A program made the position numbers and the translations under genes. Source: Paenibacillus whitsoniae (GTDB lineage: Bacteria; Bacillota; Bacilli; Paenibacillales; NBRC-103111). From it: a stretch of 64,000 nucleotides of DNA. Shown here piece by piece: positions 46,611 through 55,314 of the stretch (its first letter is position 1; every line of letters starts with the position of its first letter). A model generated the notes under the pieces. That model had not been told where the DNA came from. It was given only the letters and a program-made list of their open reading frames with translations, and did not search any database. The stretch is taken from assembly GCF_003955665.1 (NCBI RefSeq), contig NZ_RXHU01000050.1:1-64000 (forward strand). The letters are read 5' to 3'.

Positions 46611-47825
46611 CTACAAAGTGCCTTTCGGACCAAAAAACTCATACCGGCGATCCGCTTCCGGCACGCCCCAAGCCGTCAAGGCGGCGTTCACCGCTTGCAT
46701 GAACGGTACCGGGCCGCAGAAGTAAAAGCTGCCGTCCCGTCCAGGGACAAGGCTTTGAATCCAAGGCAGGTCGATATAGCCTTCCTTGTCAAAAGCGCCT
46801 GCCGCACGGTCCTCTTCCGTAGGTTGGGCATAGCACCACGCCACGTTCACCTGCGGATTCGCCGCCGCGACGGCTTCCACCTCAGCACGCAGGGCGTGAT
46901 GCCGGCCATCCAGCGCCGCGTGGAGGAACGTCACGGCGCGCTCAGGCTGTTTCGCAACCAGTGTGTGCAGCATGCTCACCATTGGCGTCAGCCCTACGCC
47001 GCCGCTGATCAACGTCACGGGACGCGTGTCCTGCAAGTCCAGTGTAAAATCCCCCGCCGGCGCGGACAACTCCACGACGTCGCCTTCTTGCAATTGCTCG
47101 TGCAAGTAGACAGACACCTTGCCCGCCGGCACGTCATCACGGGTATTTTCCCGTTTCACGGAAATACGGTAGAACGATTGTCCTGGCGCATGCGACAAGC
47201 TGTATTGACGAATGTGTGTGTTCGTCTCGCCAGGGATTTGAAAGCGCAGGGAAACGTACTGCCCCGGCTCAAAATCCGCGATCGGCCCGCCATCCTGCGG
47301 CCGCAAATAGAAGGACGTGATCACGTCGCTCTCCTGCTCCTTTCGCGAGATAACGAACGGACGGAAGTCCGCCCAACCCCCGGGCGCTTCTGCCGCTTCC
47401 TTATACATTCCCGCTTCTACGCCGATAAAAGCTCCCGCGATCACGCCGTAAGCATCTGCCCATGCACCAAGAATTTCGTCTGTCGCGGCATCGCCGAGGA
47501 CATCTTTGATCGCCCCGAGAAGGTTCTCACCAACGATCGGATAATGCTCAGGTTTGATCCCTAAGCTGCGGTGTTTGTGGGCAATCTGCTTCACCGCCGG
47601 CAGGATCGCTTCCAAACGGTCGATATGCAGCGCCGCGGCATAGACGGCATTGGCGAGCGCGGCTTGCTGACGTCCTTGTTTTTGATTCGCGTGATTGAAT
47701 ATGTTGAGCAGCTCCGGATGAGCAGCAAACAATCGTTGGTAAAAGCGTTTCGTAATCGTCTCGCCGTGCACTTCCAACACCGGAACGGTGGATTTGATCA
47801 CACGGATGGTTTGTTCGGATAACAT
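46611..47825 (-). CDS. hmp: flavohaemoglobin (NO dioxygenase)
   Basis: A 404-residue NO-detoxifying enzyme: globin domain (1-140; haem-ligand proximal His in ILPAVKQIAHKHRSLGIKPEHYPIVGENLL, distal Tyr-Gln region KRFYQRLFAAHPELLNIFNHANQKQGRQQ), FAD domain (about 150-265; GQYVSLRFQIPGETNTHIRQYSLSHAP) and NAD(P)-binding domain (about 265-404; LISGGVGLTPMVSMLHTL, YFCGPVPFMQAV). It oxidises NO to nitrate with O2 and NAD(P)H. The start MLSEQTIRV is the conserved globin start with GAGGCG upstream; the longer frame was rejected. The promoter carries a TGTGA-N6-TCACA box. Confidence 0.96.
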   Translation of the reverse strand: MLSEQTIRVIKSTVPVLEVHGETITKRFYQRLFAAHPELLNIFNHANQKQGRQQAALANAVYAAALHIDRLEAILPAVKQIAHKHRSLGIKPEHYPIVGENLLGAIKDVLGDAATDEILGAWADAYGVIAGAFIGVEAGMYKEAAEAPGGWADFRPFVISRKEQESDVITSFYLRPQDGGPIADFEPGQYVSLRFQIPGETNTHIRQYSLSHAPGQSFYRISVKRENTRDDVPAGKVSVYLHEQLQEGDVVELSAPAGDFTLDLQDTRPVTLISGGVGLTPMVSMLHTLVAKQPERAVTFLHAALDGRHHALRAEVEAVAAANPQVNVAWCYAQPTEEDRAAGAFDKEGYIDLPWIQSLVPGRDGSFYFCGPVPFMQAVNAALTAWGVPEADRRYEFFGPKGTL

Positions 47826-47891
47826 GTAAATCGCCTCTTTTCCTTGGGTTTGGTTCATGGCTTCAGTATACCGAACCCGAGCTTCACACCT

Positions 47892-47907
47892 TGTGATTGG
47901 AATCACA
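47892..47907. promoter_or_regulatory. Fnr/Crp-type site TGTGA-N6-TCACA
   Basis: TGTGATTGGAATCACA is a perfect Bacillus-type Fnr box (TGTGA-N6-TCACA). It lies 67 bp upstream of hmp on one side and 82 bp from the 47989 gene on the other, so it could control both. Confidence 0.78.
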
Positions 47908-47988
47908 CGAAATCGGAACAAACTGTGACTGTGCCGCGGGCGGCCCACCTAGTATACTGGAACTATTAGGGGAAAAAGGAGGCGTCTT

Positions 47989-49962
47989 ATGCCGGACTGG
48001 TCGTATCATACGCTATTTAAGCCGCTATTATTCCGGCTTCCGGGCAGATTGGCGAGGGACCTCACGCTGCAGGCGATCGGAGGCCTCAGTCGCCTTCCCG
48101 GCGGGACGTTTGTCATCCGCACGATGGGGCATATGGAACTGTCGCCGCTCATGGAGAGCGAGCTTGCCGGCGTTCCCCTCGCTTGTCCGGTCGGCTTGAG
48201 CGGCAAGCTCGACCCCCAAGGCACCGCCCACCGAGCGCTCGCGCAGTTCGGCTTCGGCTACATCGAGCTCGGACCTGTGACGGTCCGGCCAGTCGTGAGC
48301 ACCGCGCCCATCGAGCGCGCGGTGGAGGAGGAAGCCATCGTGTACCCCGATGGCTACGAAAACCCCGGCGCAGACGCGATCGCCGCGCGTCTGCGCAAGG
48401 GCACGAGGCATCGCCTGCCGCACTTCGTGCGGCTCCGGCCGATGCCGGGGAGCTCGCCGCAGGCGGCGCTGGAAGAGCAGCAGGAGCTGCTCGCCAAGCT
48501 GGCGCCCTATGCGGCGGGGTTTTTCGTGGATGGCCTTGCTGAAGGCTGGCCCTCCAACGAAACCACGGCGTACCTGGCCGAGGTACGCCGCCTAATCAGC
48601 ACCGCCGCCCCCGGCAAGCCGGTGCTGCTCTATCTCCCGCAGCCAATCTCGCTAGAGGAGCTGCGGCACGAGGACGACACCGTGCGCAGCTTCGACGGTG
48701 TTGTCCTGGGCGACGCGCAGCCGGAGCCGGGCTCGCGGCGCGAACGCGTCGCCGGCGGCTCCGCGGCGCTCGGCGTGGAGCTTCATAAAGTCCGAGCGCT
48801 GCGCCAAGCGCTCGGCCCCGGCCCCGCCATCGTCGCGGGCGCGGCTGTGCATGAGCCGCAGGACGCGATGGCGCTGCTGGAAGCTGGAGCGAGCACCGTT
48901 CTGCTGCACAGCGGCTTGGTCTACGCGGGGCCGGGGCTGCCCAAGCGGATCAATGAGGCCATCGTCCATAGCCGCATCACTTCATCCAGCGCCCACATGC
49001 AGCCAAGCCAGCCGCAAGGCCAACTCCCCCCATCCCCATCCTTCTGGGCCAATTGGGGGTGGATGTGCCTGCTCGGCCTCGGCATGATCGTAGGCGGCAT
49101 CCTGGCTTGGCTCATTGCCATGACCAGCGTGCTGCTTCCCTATGACGAGGCGTTCCTCGAGAAATCACGCAGCGAGATCCTCCGTTTCAAAGGACATCTG
49201 CTTCATTTCATGTCCCATGACCGGATTACGTTGGCGGGTACCATGATCTCAATCGGCATCTTTTATCATCAACTGGCCAAACATGGCTTGCGCTATGGTC
49301 TTCATTGGGCAAGAACAGCCGTCATTTCCTCCTGCGTCGTTGGATTTAGCAGCTTTTTTCTCTACCTGGGGTACGGCTATTTGGATCCGCTTCATGCAGG
49401 TGCTGCCGCGGTCTTACTTCCGATGCTGCTTCTCACCTTGCGAGGGTTAAAAGACCTCCCTTCCCGCAAACCGCCCGGCGTACGAAACGATCGAATCTGG
49501 CTGAGGGCACAATGGGGGCAATGCTGCTGGGTGGTAATGGGTTTTGGTTTAGGCATCGGCGGTTTAACGATCTGCTTTGTCGGAATTACGGATGTGTTCG
49601 TTTCAACCGACCTAACATATTTAGGCCTGACGAGCGCTGAACTTACAGCCTGGAGCGACAAAGTCATCCCGCTGATCGCGCATGACCGCGCAGGCTTTGG
49701 CGGCGCCTTGTTCTCGTTGGCAGTCGCCCTCACAGCATCGGCGCTGTGGGGTGTGAATCAAGGGGAGGGCTGGCTTTGGCACACATTTCTGTGGGGAGGC
49801 ATTCCCGGTTTTGCCTCGGGCTTGCTTGTTCATTTTCATATCGGGTATACGGATTTCGTCCATCTATTGCCGGTCTACGCGGCGCTGCTTCTTTACATAG
49901 CCGGCCTGTATCTCACCTATCCTTATTTGGTCGGCCGACACAAAAATCCCGAAGGCGTATAG
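47989..49962 (+). CDS. DHODH-like domain fused to duplicated membrane domain
   Basis: 657 residues. Residues 1-330 resemble class 2 dihydroorotate dehydrogenase: N-terminal YHTLFKPLLFRLPGRLARDLTL, PVGLSGKLDPQGTAHRALAQFGFGYIELGPVTVRPV, GYENPGADAIAARL and ALLEAGASTVLLHSGLVYAGPGLPKRINEAI. The NxSSPNT catalytic loop and the GxGGI phosphate loop are not visible, so pyrimidine synthesis is doubtful. Residues 350-650 are about eight membrane helices in two similar halves, each with an HDR motif (HFMSHDRITLAG about 406; LIAHDRAGFGG about 562). AAAAAGGAGG precedes the ATG. Divergent to hmp. Role unknown; a flavin or quinone link is a guess. Confidence 0.85.
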   Translation: MPDWSYHTLFKPLLFRLPGRLARDLTLQAIGGLSRLPGGTFVIRTMGHMELSPLMESELAGVPLACPVGLSGKLDPQGTAHRALAQFGFGYIELGPVTVRPVVSTAPIERAVEEEAIVYPDGYENPGADAIAARLRKGTRHRLPHFVRLRPMPGSSPQAALEEQQELLAKLAPYAAGFFVDGLAEGWPSNETTAYLAEVRRLISTAAPGKPVLLYLPQPISLEELRHEDDTVRSFDGVVLGDAQPEPGSRRERVAGGSAALGVELHKVRALRQALGPGPAIVAGAAVHEPQDAMALLEAGASTVLLHSGLVYAGPGLPKRINEAIVHSRITSSSAHMQPSQPQGQLPPSPSFWANWGWMCLLGLGMIVGGILAWLIAMTSVLLPYDEAFLEKSRSEILRFKGHLLHFMSHDRITLAGTMISIGIFYHQLAKHGLRYGLHWARTAVISSCVVGFSSFFLYLGYGYLDPLHAGAAAVLLPMLLLTLRGLKDLPSRKPPGVRNDRIWLRAQWGQCCWVVMGFGLGIGGLTICFVGITDVFVSTDLTYLGLTSAELTAWSDKVIPLIAHDRAGFGGALFSLAVALTASALWGVNQGEGWLWHTFLWGGIPGFASGLLVHFHIGYTDFVHLLPVYAALLLYIAGLYLTYPYLVGRHKNPEGV

Positions 49963-49974
49963 CCCTCGGGATTT
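49942..49974. terminator. bidirectional terminator overlapping the 47989 gene end
   Basis: AAATCCCGAAGGC and GCCCTCGGGATTT pair around the TAG at 49960-49962, so the left arm lies in the last codons. It also faces the azoR gene on the other strand. Confidence 0.85.
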
Positions 49975-49992
49975 CTTATTACAGTCCGCCAT

Positions 49993-50634
49993 TTAGAAGC
50001 TTTTCGCCACATCCTGCGCATGTTTGATGGCGTCGGCTTTGATCTGTTCCTTTTTATCCGGGAACTGGTTGTGGCCTTCGACAAAGACACCCTGAACGTC
50101 AGTGATGCCGAAAAAGCCCATAATAATCGTAATATAACGATGACCGGACTCCATCGCGGCCGCAGGACCCTCGGAGTAGACGCCGCCGCGCGCTTGGATG
50201 TGTAGCGCTTTTTTGCCGGACAGGAGGCCGACAGGGCCGGACTCGGTATATTTGAACGTTTTGCCGGCTACGCACAAGGCATCCAGATACGCCTTCATCA
50301 CAGGCGGGAACGAGAAGTTCCACATCGGGGTCACGAACACGTATTTATCCGCGGCGACAAATTGTTCCACGAGCTCGTTGATCCGACCGACTTTGGAGCT
50401 CTCCTCAGGCGTCAGTGACGAAAAGTCCTGGCCGCCGCGCAGCTTGCCCCATCCACTGAACACATCGGCGTCAATGTGCGGAACGGATACGCTGTAAAGG
50501 TCGATCGGAACGACTTCATCGCTAGGATGCGCTTCGCGGTAAGCGTCGATAAAAGCTTTGCCGACAGCCATACTATAAGAAGTCGTGTGGTCATGCGGAT
50601 GCGCGGTAATGTACAGAACAGTAGCCAAGGTCAT
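49993..50634 (-). CDS. azoR: FMN-dependent NADH-azoreductase
   Basis: A 213-residue flavodoxin-fold quinone/azo reductase using FMN and NADH, detoxifying quinones and electrophiles by two-electron reduction. Family features: ATVLYITAHPHDHTTSYSMAVGKAFIDAYREAHP, the FMN-binding TPMWNFSFPPVMKAYLDAL, TGxxG-type loop GPVGLLSGKKALHIQARGGVYSEGPAAAMESG, and YITIIMGFFGITDVQGVFVEGHNQFPDKK. Bacillus paralogues (AzoR1/AzoR2) respond to thiol-reactive electrophiles. Start ATG at 50632-50634 with CCGGAAGGACG upstream. An inverted repeat TTAATAG-N10-CTATTAA lies just before it, a likely operator. Confidence 0.94.
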   Translation of the reverse strand: MTLATVLYITAHPHDHTTSYSMAVGKAFIDAYREAHPSDEVVPIDLYSVSVPHIDADVFSGWGKLRGGQDFSSLTPEESSKVGRINELVEQFVAADKYVFVTPMWNFSFPPVMKAYLDALCVAGKTFKYTESGPVGLLSGKKALHIQARGGVYSEGPAAAMESGHRYITIIMGFFGITDVQGVFVEGHNQFPDKKEQIKADAIKHAQDVAKSF

Positions 50635-50646
50635 CGTCCTTCCGGG

Positions 50647-50670
50647 TTAATAGTAGAATTACGCTATTAA
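50647..50670 (-). promoter_or_regulatory. inverted repeat, possible YodB/MarR-type operator of azoR
   Basis: Perfect 7-bp arms TTAATAG and CTATTAA separated by 10 bp, 12 bp upstream of the azoR ATG. In B. subtilis azoR1 is repressed by YodB through an inverted TAGTA-like site. No regulator gene is adjacent. Confidence 0.6.
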
Positions 50671-50865
50671 TGTTCTTTAAACCCGTCCTAAATATGCTGG
50701 TAAAAGAGGGCTGTGCCCCATGCAAATTCATGCTATTTTGTAAACGTTCATGCATTGAGCCTAAGCGGTTTTTGCGATATGATGGTAGACGGTCAATCTT
50801 TGCAGAACGGACGAGCCGCGGCTCTTAAGATAATGCAATCATTTTATATAAAGCGAGTGATGATA

Positions 50866-51909
50866 ATGACGACGAATCCAAAAACGTTAGGCTACCACAT
50901 GCCGGCCGAATGGACTGCGCATGAACGTACTTTTATATCCTGGCCAGTGCAGGCTTCCATGGTGTATCCGGAGGATCACGCGGCGGTGTCGCAGGGCTAT
51001 GCAGAGCTTGTGAAGGCGATCGCGGAATTTGAGCCGGTGACGGTCATTGTAAACCCTGTGGATGCCGCGGCGGTTAAAACGTTGGTCGGCGAGGCGGGCG
51101 ACGTCTCCTACTTGGAAATTCCTCACAACGATGCGTGGTTCCGTGACAATGGCCCGACATTCCTACTGAATGAAGCCGGAGAAATTGCGGCTGTGAATTG
51201 GAAATTCAACGCCTGGGGCGGCAAATACGCGCCTTGGGATCTGGACGACAACGTCGCTCCGCAAATTACGGAGACATACGGCGTTCGCCGTTTTGACGCT
51301 CCACTGGTGATGGAGGGCGGCTCGATTCATGTCGATGGCGAAGGTACGCTGTTGACGACGGAAGAGTGCCTGCTGAACACGAACCGTAATCCGGAGCTGA
51401 GTCGGGAGCAGATTGAAGCGCATGTGCGCGAGTTTGTGAACGTGGACAAAATCATCTGGCTGAACAAAGGCCTCGACGGTGACGAAACGGACGGCCACGT
51501 AGACAACATCGCCTGCTTCGCGGCGCCAGGCAAAATTATTTTGCAAGTTTGTCATGACCCTTCGGACGCAAACCATGCGATTACGCAGGAGAATTTGGAG
51601 ATTCTCCGCGCGGCGACGGACGCGAAGGGGCGTTCTTTCGAGATTATCCAAATCGAGCAGCCGCCGATTGCTTTCTTTGAAGAGCAGCGGCTCACGCTGA
51701 GCTATTTGAACTTCTATTTTGTGAACGGCGGTATTATTTTGCCGGTGTTTGGCGGCGCGGCGGCGGAAACCGACCGCAAGGCGATCGACGTATTGCAGGC
51801 GGCGTTCCCGGATCGCCGGATTCGCACAATTGACGGAATGGCGATTATTAAAGAAGGCGGCAATGTGCACTGCACGACGCAGCAAATGCCGGCCAGCAAG
51901 AAAGGATGA
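50866..51909 (+). CDS. aguA: agmatine deiminase
   Basis: A 347-residue guanidino-group hydrolase converting agmatine to N-carbamoylputrescine and ammonia. It has the porphyromonas-type arginine deiminase fold: GYHMPAEWTAHERTFISWPVQASMVYP, WFRDNGPTFLLN (Asp/Asn substrate contacts), NWKFNAWGGKYAPWDLDDNV, VMEGGSIHVDGEGTLLTTEECLLN, LDGDETDGHVDNIACF with the His-Asp pair, and the C-terminal catalytic Cys in GGNVHCTTQQMP. An AGCGAGTG-type ribosome site is 7 bp before the ATG at 50866; a second ATG lies at 50860. aguB follows 7 bp later, giving the two-step route to putrescine. Confidence 0.95.
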   Translation: MTTNPKTLGYHMPAEWTAHERTFISWPVQASMVYPEDHAAVSQGYAELVKAIAEFEPVTVIVNPVDAAAVKTLVGEAGDVSYLEIPHNDAWFRDNGPTFLLNEAGEIAAVNWKFNAWGGKYAPWDLDDNVAPQITETYGVRRFDAPLVMEGGSIHVDGEGTLLTTEECLLNTNRNPELSREQIEAHVREFVNVDKIIWLNKGLDGDETDGHVDNIACFAAPGKIILQVCHDPSDANHAITQENLEILRAATDAKGRSFEIIQIEQPPIAFFEEQRLTLSYLNFYFVNGGIILPVFGGAAAETDRKAIDVLQAAFPDRRIRTIDGMAIIKEGGNVHCTTQQMPASKKG

Positions 51910-51916
51910 TTGGGGC

Positions 51917-52792
51917 ATGAGAAACGTAACTGTAGCCGCGACGCAAATGAGCTGTTCAGACAATATCGACGAGAATATCCGCAAGGCGGAGAAATTGGTT
52001 CGCGAGGCGGCCGCGAAGGGCGCGCAAGTGATTTTGATTCAAGAGCTGTTCGAAACGCCGTACTTCTGCCAAAAAGAAAAATCCGACTACTACCGCTACG
52101 CGACGGAGCTTGAGAACAACAAGGCGGTTGCGCATTTCCGCGAGATTGCGAAAGAGCTTCAGGTAGTGCTGCCGATTTCTTTTTATGAGAAAAAGAACTA
52201 CGCGCGCTACAACTCGCTTGCCGTGATCGACGCTGACGGTTCGGTGCTCGGTCTGTATCGCAAAAGCCACATCCCGGACGGTCCGGGGTATGAGGAAAAA
52301 TTTTATTTTAACCCGGGGGATACGGGGTTCAAGGTATGGAAGACGCGCTATGCCAAAATCGGCGTCGGCGTCTGCTGGGATCAGTGGTACCCGGAAGCGG
52401 CGCGCTGCATGGCGTTGATGGGGGCGGAGCTGCTGTTCTACCCGACAGCGATCGGCTCGGAGCCGCAGGACGGCTCGATCGATTCCAAGGATCACTGGCA
52501 AATGTGCATGCGCGGCCACGCTGCGCAAAACCTGATCCCGGTGATTGCGTCGAACCGGATCGGTCGTGAGGAAGATGAGGATTCTTCCATCAACTTCTAC
52601 GGATCTTCGTTTATTGCCGGCCCGCAGGGTAATCTGATTGAAGAAGCGGGGCGCGACGAGGAGACTGTGCTCGTAGCCTCGTTCGACCTCGATCAGCTGG
52701 AAGTGCAGCGGATCGAGTGGGGGATTTTCCGCGACCGCCGTCCGGACTTGTACGGGGCGATTGCGACGTACGACGGCGAGCGGAAGCTGTAA
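51917..52792 (+). CDS. aguB: N-carbamoylputrescine amidase
   Basis: A 291-residue nitrilase-superfamily amidase releasing putrescine, CO2 and ammonia. The catalytic triad is visible: Glu in LIQELFETPYFCQ, Lys in LYRKSHIPDGPGYEEKFYF and Cys in GVGVCWDQWYPEAARCMAL. The family-specific ENNKAVAHFREIAKELQVVLPISFYEKKN and NRIGREEDEDSSINFYGSSFIAGPQG are present, ending DRRPDLYGAI. GAAAGGATG precedes the ATG. Same transcript as aguA, so arginine-derived agmatine becomes putrescine. Length standard for AguB. Confidence 0.96.
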   Translation: MRNVTVAATQMSCSDNIDENIRKAEKLVREAAAKGAQVILIQELFETPYFCQKEKSDYYRYATELENNKAVAHFREIAKELQVVLPISFYEKKNYARYNSLAVIDADGSVLGLYRKSHIPDGPGYEEKFYFNPGDTGFKVWKTRYAKIGVGVCWDQWYPEAARCMALMGAELLFYPTAIGSEPQDGSIDSKDHWQMCMRGHAAQNLIPVIASNRIGREEDEDSSINFYGSSFIAGPQGNLIEEAGRDEETVLVASFDLDQLEVQRIEWGIFRDRRPDLYGAIATYDGERKL

Positions 52793-52928
52793 TGCAGCCG
52801 CTCCTGTGTGGCTGGCGTTGAGCGTAGGTGTTGGCTTGCTGTGCGACCGTTTGGGCGGCGCTGGGTTGGTATGAATTAACCGCATCTCGGGCGTGATGTT
52901 GACCGCGTTTGGATGCGTTGCGCTAGGA

Positions 52929-52956
52929 GGGCTGCTCGGGTGAGCGGCCTTTTTTG
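52929..52956 (+). terminator. aguAB terminator
   Basis: GGCTGCTC-GGGT-GAGCGGCC then TTTTTTG, about 137 bp after the aguB stop. Confidence 0.8.
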
Positions 52957-53042
52957 CGTTGCGTAAGAAGCACCTGAACTTGCCGATGCTCCTCAATATG
53001 GAAAAATATTGTATACTGGAAAATGGAAGGGGAGTGCGTGCA

Positions 53043-53570
53043 TTGCTCAAATTTCTAATTCCGCTGGGGTGTTTTTTCGTCGGGAGTTTTCTAGTGATGC
53101 GTTTGTTTAGTTGGTGGGCGAAGACAACTTGGAGGCGGGATATGTATGTGGCTGGTCTGCAAGCGGTCTTGTTTACGGCGATCTTGCTTGTGGTGTCGCA
53201 GCATAGGGGAAGTAACAACATGAGTGAATACATGCATGTAACGAATGTGATCTCAACCAATCTGAATGAATTGAATCAAGAGCCGGGGATTACACGAATC
53301 GGCGTTGCGGGTAACGGAAACGAGCATCTTATTAAAGTGGGGATTGGGTGGGACCATTCCAAGGTAACGGAAGCGAGAATGAAGGAGCTCATCGATCGGG
53401 TGTTAAGTCATGCGGCAGCTTCCTACGGAGAGCGGGAGTGGCAGCAGTCGCTTGAGACATATACGTTGAAGATTGAGGAAATCGTGGATACCATGGGCGG
53501 TGACGGCAAGGTAATGGCCGAGAAACCGGCGGGTACGACTGAGCTTGTGTGGAGCAATTCCACTCAATAG
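53043..53570 (+). CDS. small membrane-anchored protein, unknown
   Basis: A 175-residue protein with two N-terminal hydrophobic segments (FLIPLGCFFVGSFLVM, AVLFTAILLVVSQH) and a soluble domain (about 65-175) with alternating beta/alpha character: ITRIGVAGNGNEHLIKVGIGWDHSKVTEARMKELIDRVL and LETYTLKIEEI. No family recognised. Start is best read as TTG 53043, with AAGGGGAG 8 bp upstream; GTG 53034 overlaps that site. A TTGTATACT-type -10 lies at about 53010. No operon partners: the WYL gene follows by 50 bp. Confidence 0.65.
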   Translation: MLKFLIPLGCFFVGSFLVMRLFSWWAKTTWRRDMYVAGLQAVLFTAILLVVSQHRGSNNMSEYMHVTNVISTNLNELNQEPGITRIGVAGNGNEHLIKVGIGWDHSKVTEARMKELIDRVLSHAAASYGEREWQQSLETYTLKIEEIVDTMGGDGKVMAEKPAGTTELVWSNSTQ

Positions 53571-53619
53571 ACGAGTACATACGTAAGCATTAATTTAGCG
53601 AGAAATGAGGGCAAGTCCG

Positions 53620-54591
53620 ATGGCCAAATGGGATAACATGCTGTCCATGCTGTGGATGCTGCGATCGGGCAGGAAGCTGACCGCCGCGCATATCGCGGAC
53701 AGTTTGGAGATCAGCGTCCGCACCGTGTATCGGTATATCGATGCTTTATGCGCCAGCGGCGTACCGGTCGTCGCGGAATCGGGACATGACGGCGGCATCC
53801 GCATCCTCGAGAGCTTCAAGGAGACGCCGCTGTTCTTCAACGCGATCGAGCTGAAAGCGTTGGTGGACGCGTTTAAATTTGCACAAGGCGCGGGTTATCC
53901 GTACACGGAGGAGCTGGAAAGCGCGTTGAAAAAGGTGGAGAACGGGCTGCAGGAAGAGCAGCGCGATGATCTGTCCCGCCAGACGAGCGGACTGGATGTG
54001 ATTGCGCCGGCGCGGCCGCCCTCTGTCGTTCCGCTGCTGCGCGATCTGGAGCAGGCGGAGAAGGAGGGCCGATCGGTTCGCATCGCCTATCGCAAGGCGA
54101 ATGCCGAGCAGCGCGATGAACGCGACATCGATCCGTACGGGCTGGCGTACGACCGCAACGAATGGTATGCGGTCGCATGGTGCCATCGGACACAGGCGGT
54201 GCGGACGTTCCGCGTAGACCGTATCGCGGAGCTCACGTCGACGGATGCGCGGTTTGACAAGCCTGAGGGCTTCTCCGCCTCCGCTTATTTTCGCGATCAG
54301 TCCGAGCAGGGAAGAGAAGCGGCGGGGCCGCTTGCGCTCATCCGCATCGAGGGTGAGCCTGACACGCTGAACGCAGTTTGCGCCCACTGGCACCTGCGTA
54401 ACTACTTAAAGGAGCGGACGGATCGGGAGGCGCAATTTCTCCTCGACGTGCCGACGATGAACAAGTACCTTCCCGTGTATTTGCTCACGTTCGGCACAGC
54501 GATTCGCATTCGAGAGCCACTGGAACTGAAGCGCCGCGTTCAGGAAATGGCCCACGAAATCGCCGCACATTACAAAGACGATAGGAATTAA
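53620..54591 (+). CDS. YafY-type HTH/WYL transcriptional regulator
   Basis: A 323-residue regulator: N-terminal HTH-11 domain (about 5-60, SMLWMLRSGRKLTAAHIADSLEISVRTVYRYIDAL) then a WYL domain (about 140-310; the ligand strand is seen as SVRIAYRKA...RDIDPYGLAYDRNEWYAVAWCH with the WY-A-V sequence). WYL proteins sense small ligands or nucleic acids and control stress genes. ATG at 53620 has GAGGG 8 bp upstream; 53605 is also in frame. A DinB gene follows, a frequent WYL partner, and a TGACA-N5-TGTCA site lies between them. Confidence 0.9.
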   Translation: MAKWDNMLSMLWMLRSGRKLTAAHIADSLEISVRTVYRYIDALCASGVPVVAESGHDGGIRILESFKETPLFFNAIELKALVDAFKFAQGAGYPYTEELESALKKVENGLQEEQRDDLSRQTSGLDVIAPARPPSVVPLLRDLEQAEKEGRSVRIAYRKANAEQRDERDIDPYGLAYDRNEWYAVAWCHRTQAVRTFRVDRIAELTSTDARFDKPEGFSASAYFRDQSEQGREAAGPLALIRIEGEPDTLNAVCAHWHLRNYLKERTDREAQFLLDVPTMNKYLPVYLLTFGTAIRIREPLELKRRVQEMAHEIAAHYKDDRN

Positions 54592-54599
54592 AAACTTTA

Positions 54600-54616
54600 C
54601 TGACAGCGTTTGTCAG
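54600..54616 (+). promoter_or_regulatory. probable WYL operator (TGACA-N5-TGTCA)
   Basis: CTGACA-GCGTT-TGTCAG, perfect 6-bp arms, 9 bp after the WYL stop and 71 bp before dinB. TGACA-N5-TGTCA-type sites are typical near YafY genes. Confidence 0.7.
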
Positions 54617-54686
54617 CGAACCTGGTCTATGCTAGAGCCAAGGCTGAAGCCATCAAACGATGTATCCAAGAAGGGTGAGGTATTTC

Positions 54687-55208
54687 ATGTTACAGCAACA
54701 ACCATATCGCATGTACGATTATCATGTTTGGGCGAACGAGCAATTGTTCGCTCATCTGGCACAACTGCCGGAAGAAGTTTTCCATGCGGAAGTGACGAGT
54801 GTGTTTTCATCCGTAGCGCAAACGTTCGCCCACATCTACCGGTTCGAAAAGCTCTTCATGGCCGTGCTCGCGGAAGTTCCGAACGAAGAGATTTATGCGC
54901 GGATGACAGGCTGGGCGGAGGAGGCGCAAAACAAATCCGTGGACGAAATACGGCAATTGTTCGCAGACGTTGCGGAACAGTTTCGAGATTTGCTGCGGCG
55001 GACACCCGATCCGGATAAAGCGATGACCATCCATCATCCGCTGTACGGCAGTCTCGATACGCAGTTCTCCGAGATTTTGCGGCATGTGGTCAACCACGGC
55101 ACGTATCACCGGGGCCAAGTGACTGCCATACTGAGGCAGCAGGGGTATGCCGGCGTTCCGACGGATTATATGTTTTATATGGTGGAGCGGCGGCAGGGGG
55201 AGAAGTAG
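54687..55208 (+). CDS. DinB-family protein
   Basis: A 173-residue four-helix bundle of the DinB/YfiT metal-dependent thiol-transferase-like superfamily. Metal-binding His are visible: AQTFAHIYRFEKLFM (first), and LRHVVNHGTYHRGQVTAILRQQG (the HxxxHxxY region). The N-terminal YDYHVWANEQLFAHLAQLP is typical. Members transfer bacillithiol or mycothiol, or have unknown roles. AAGGGTGAGG precedes the ATG. Expected to be controlled by the upstream WYL regulator. Confidence 0.9.
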   Translation: MLQQQPYRMYDYHVWANEQLFAHLAQLPEEVFHAEVTSVFSSVAQTFAHIYRFEKLFMAVLAEVPNEEIYARMTGWAEEAQNKSVDEIRQLFADVAEQFRDLLRRTPDPDKAMTIHHPLYGSLDTQFSEILRHVVNHGTYHRGQVTAILRQQGYAGVPTDYMFYMVERRQGEK

Positions 55209-55263
55209 CCGGGAGTTTGGATGGGGTTGTATCATCATCGCTAGAAAGAACGACAAGTATCAC

Positions 55264-55294
55264 AAGGAAGGCACCCGGTCGGGTGCCTTTCCTT
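55264..55294 (+). terminator. dinB terminator, probably bidirectional
   Basis: AAGGaAGGCACCCG-GT-CGGGTGCCTtTCCTT, 56 bp after the dinB stop and 21 bp before the stop of the reverse WYL gene. Confidence 0.88.
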
Positions 55295-55314
55295 CTATCT
55301 GCCCATCGTTTGTA

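Noticed and set aside
53043..53570. longer 203-residue form starting at 52959
   Set aside because: The extension covers what looks like the promoter (TTGTATACT) and lacks a ribosome site; AAGGGGAG points to 53043.
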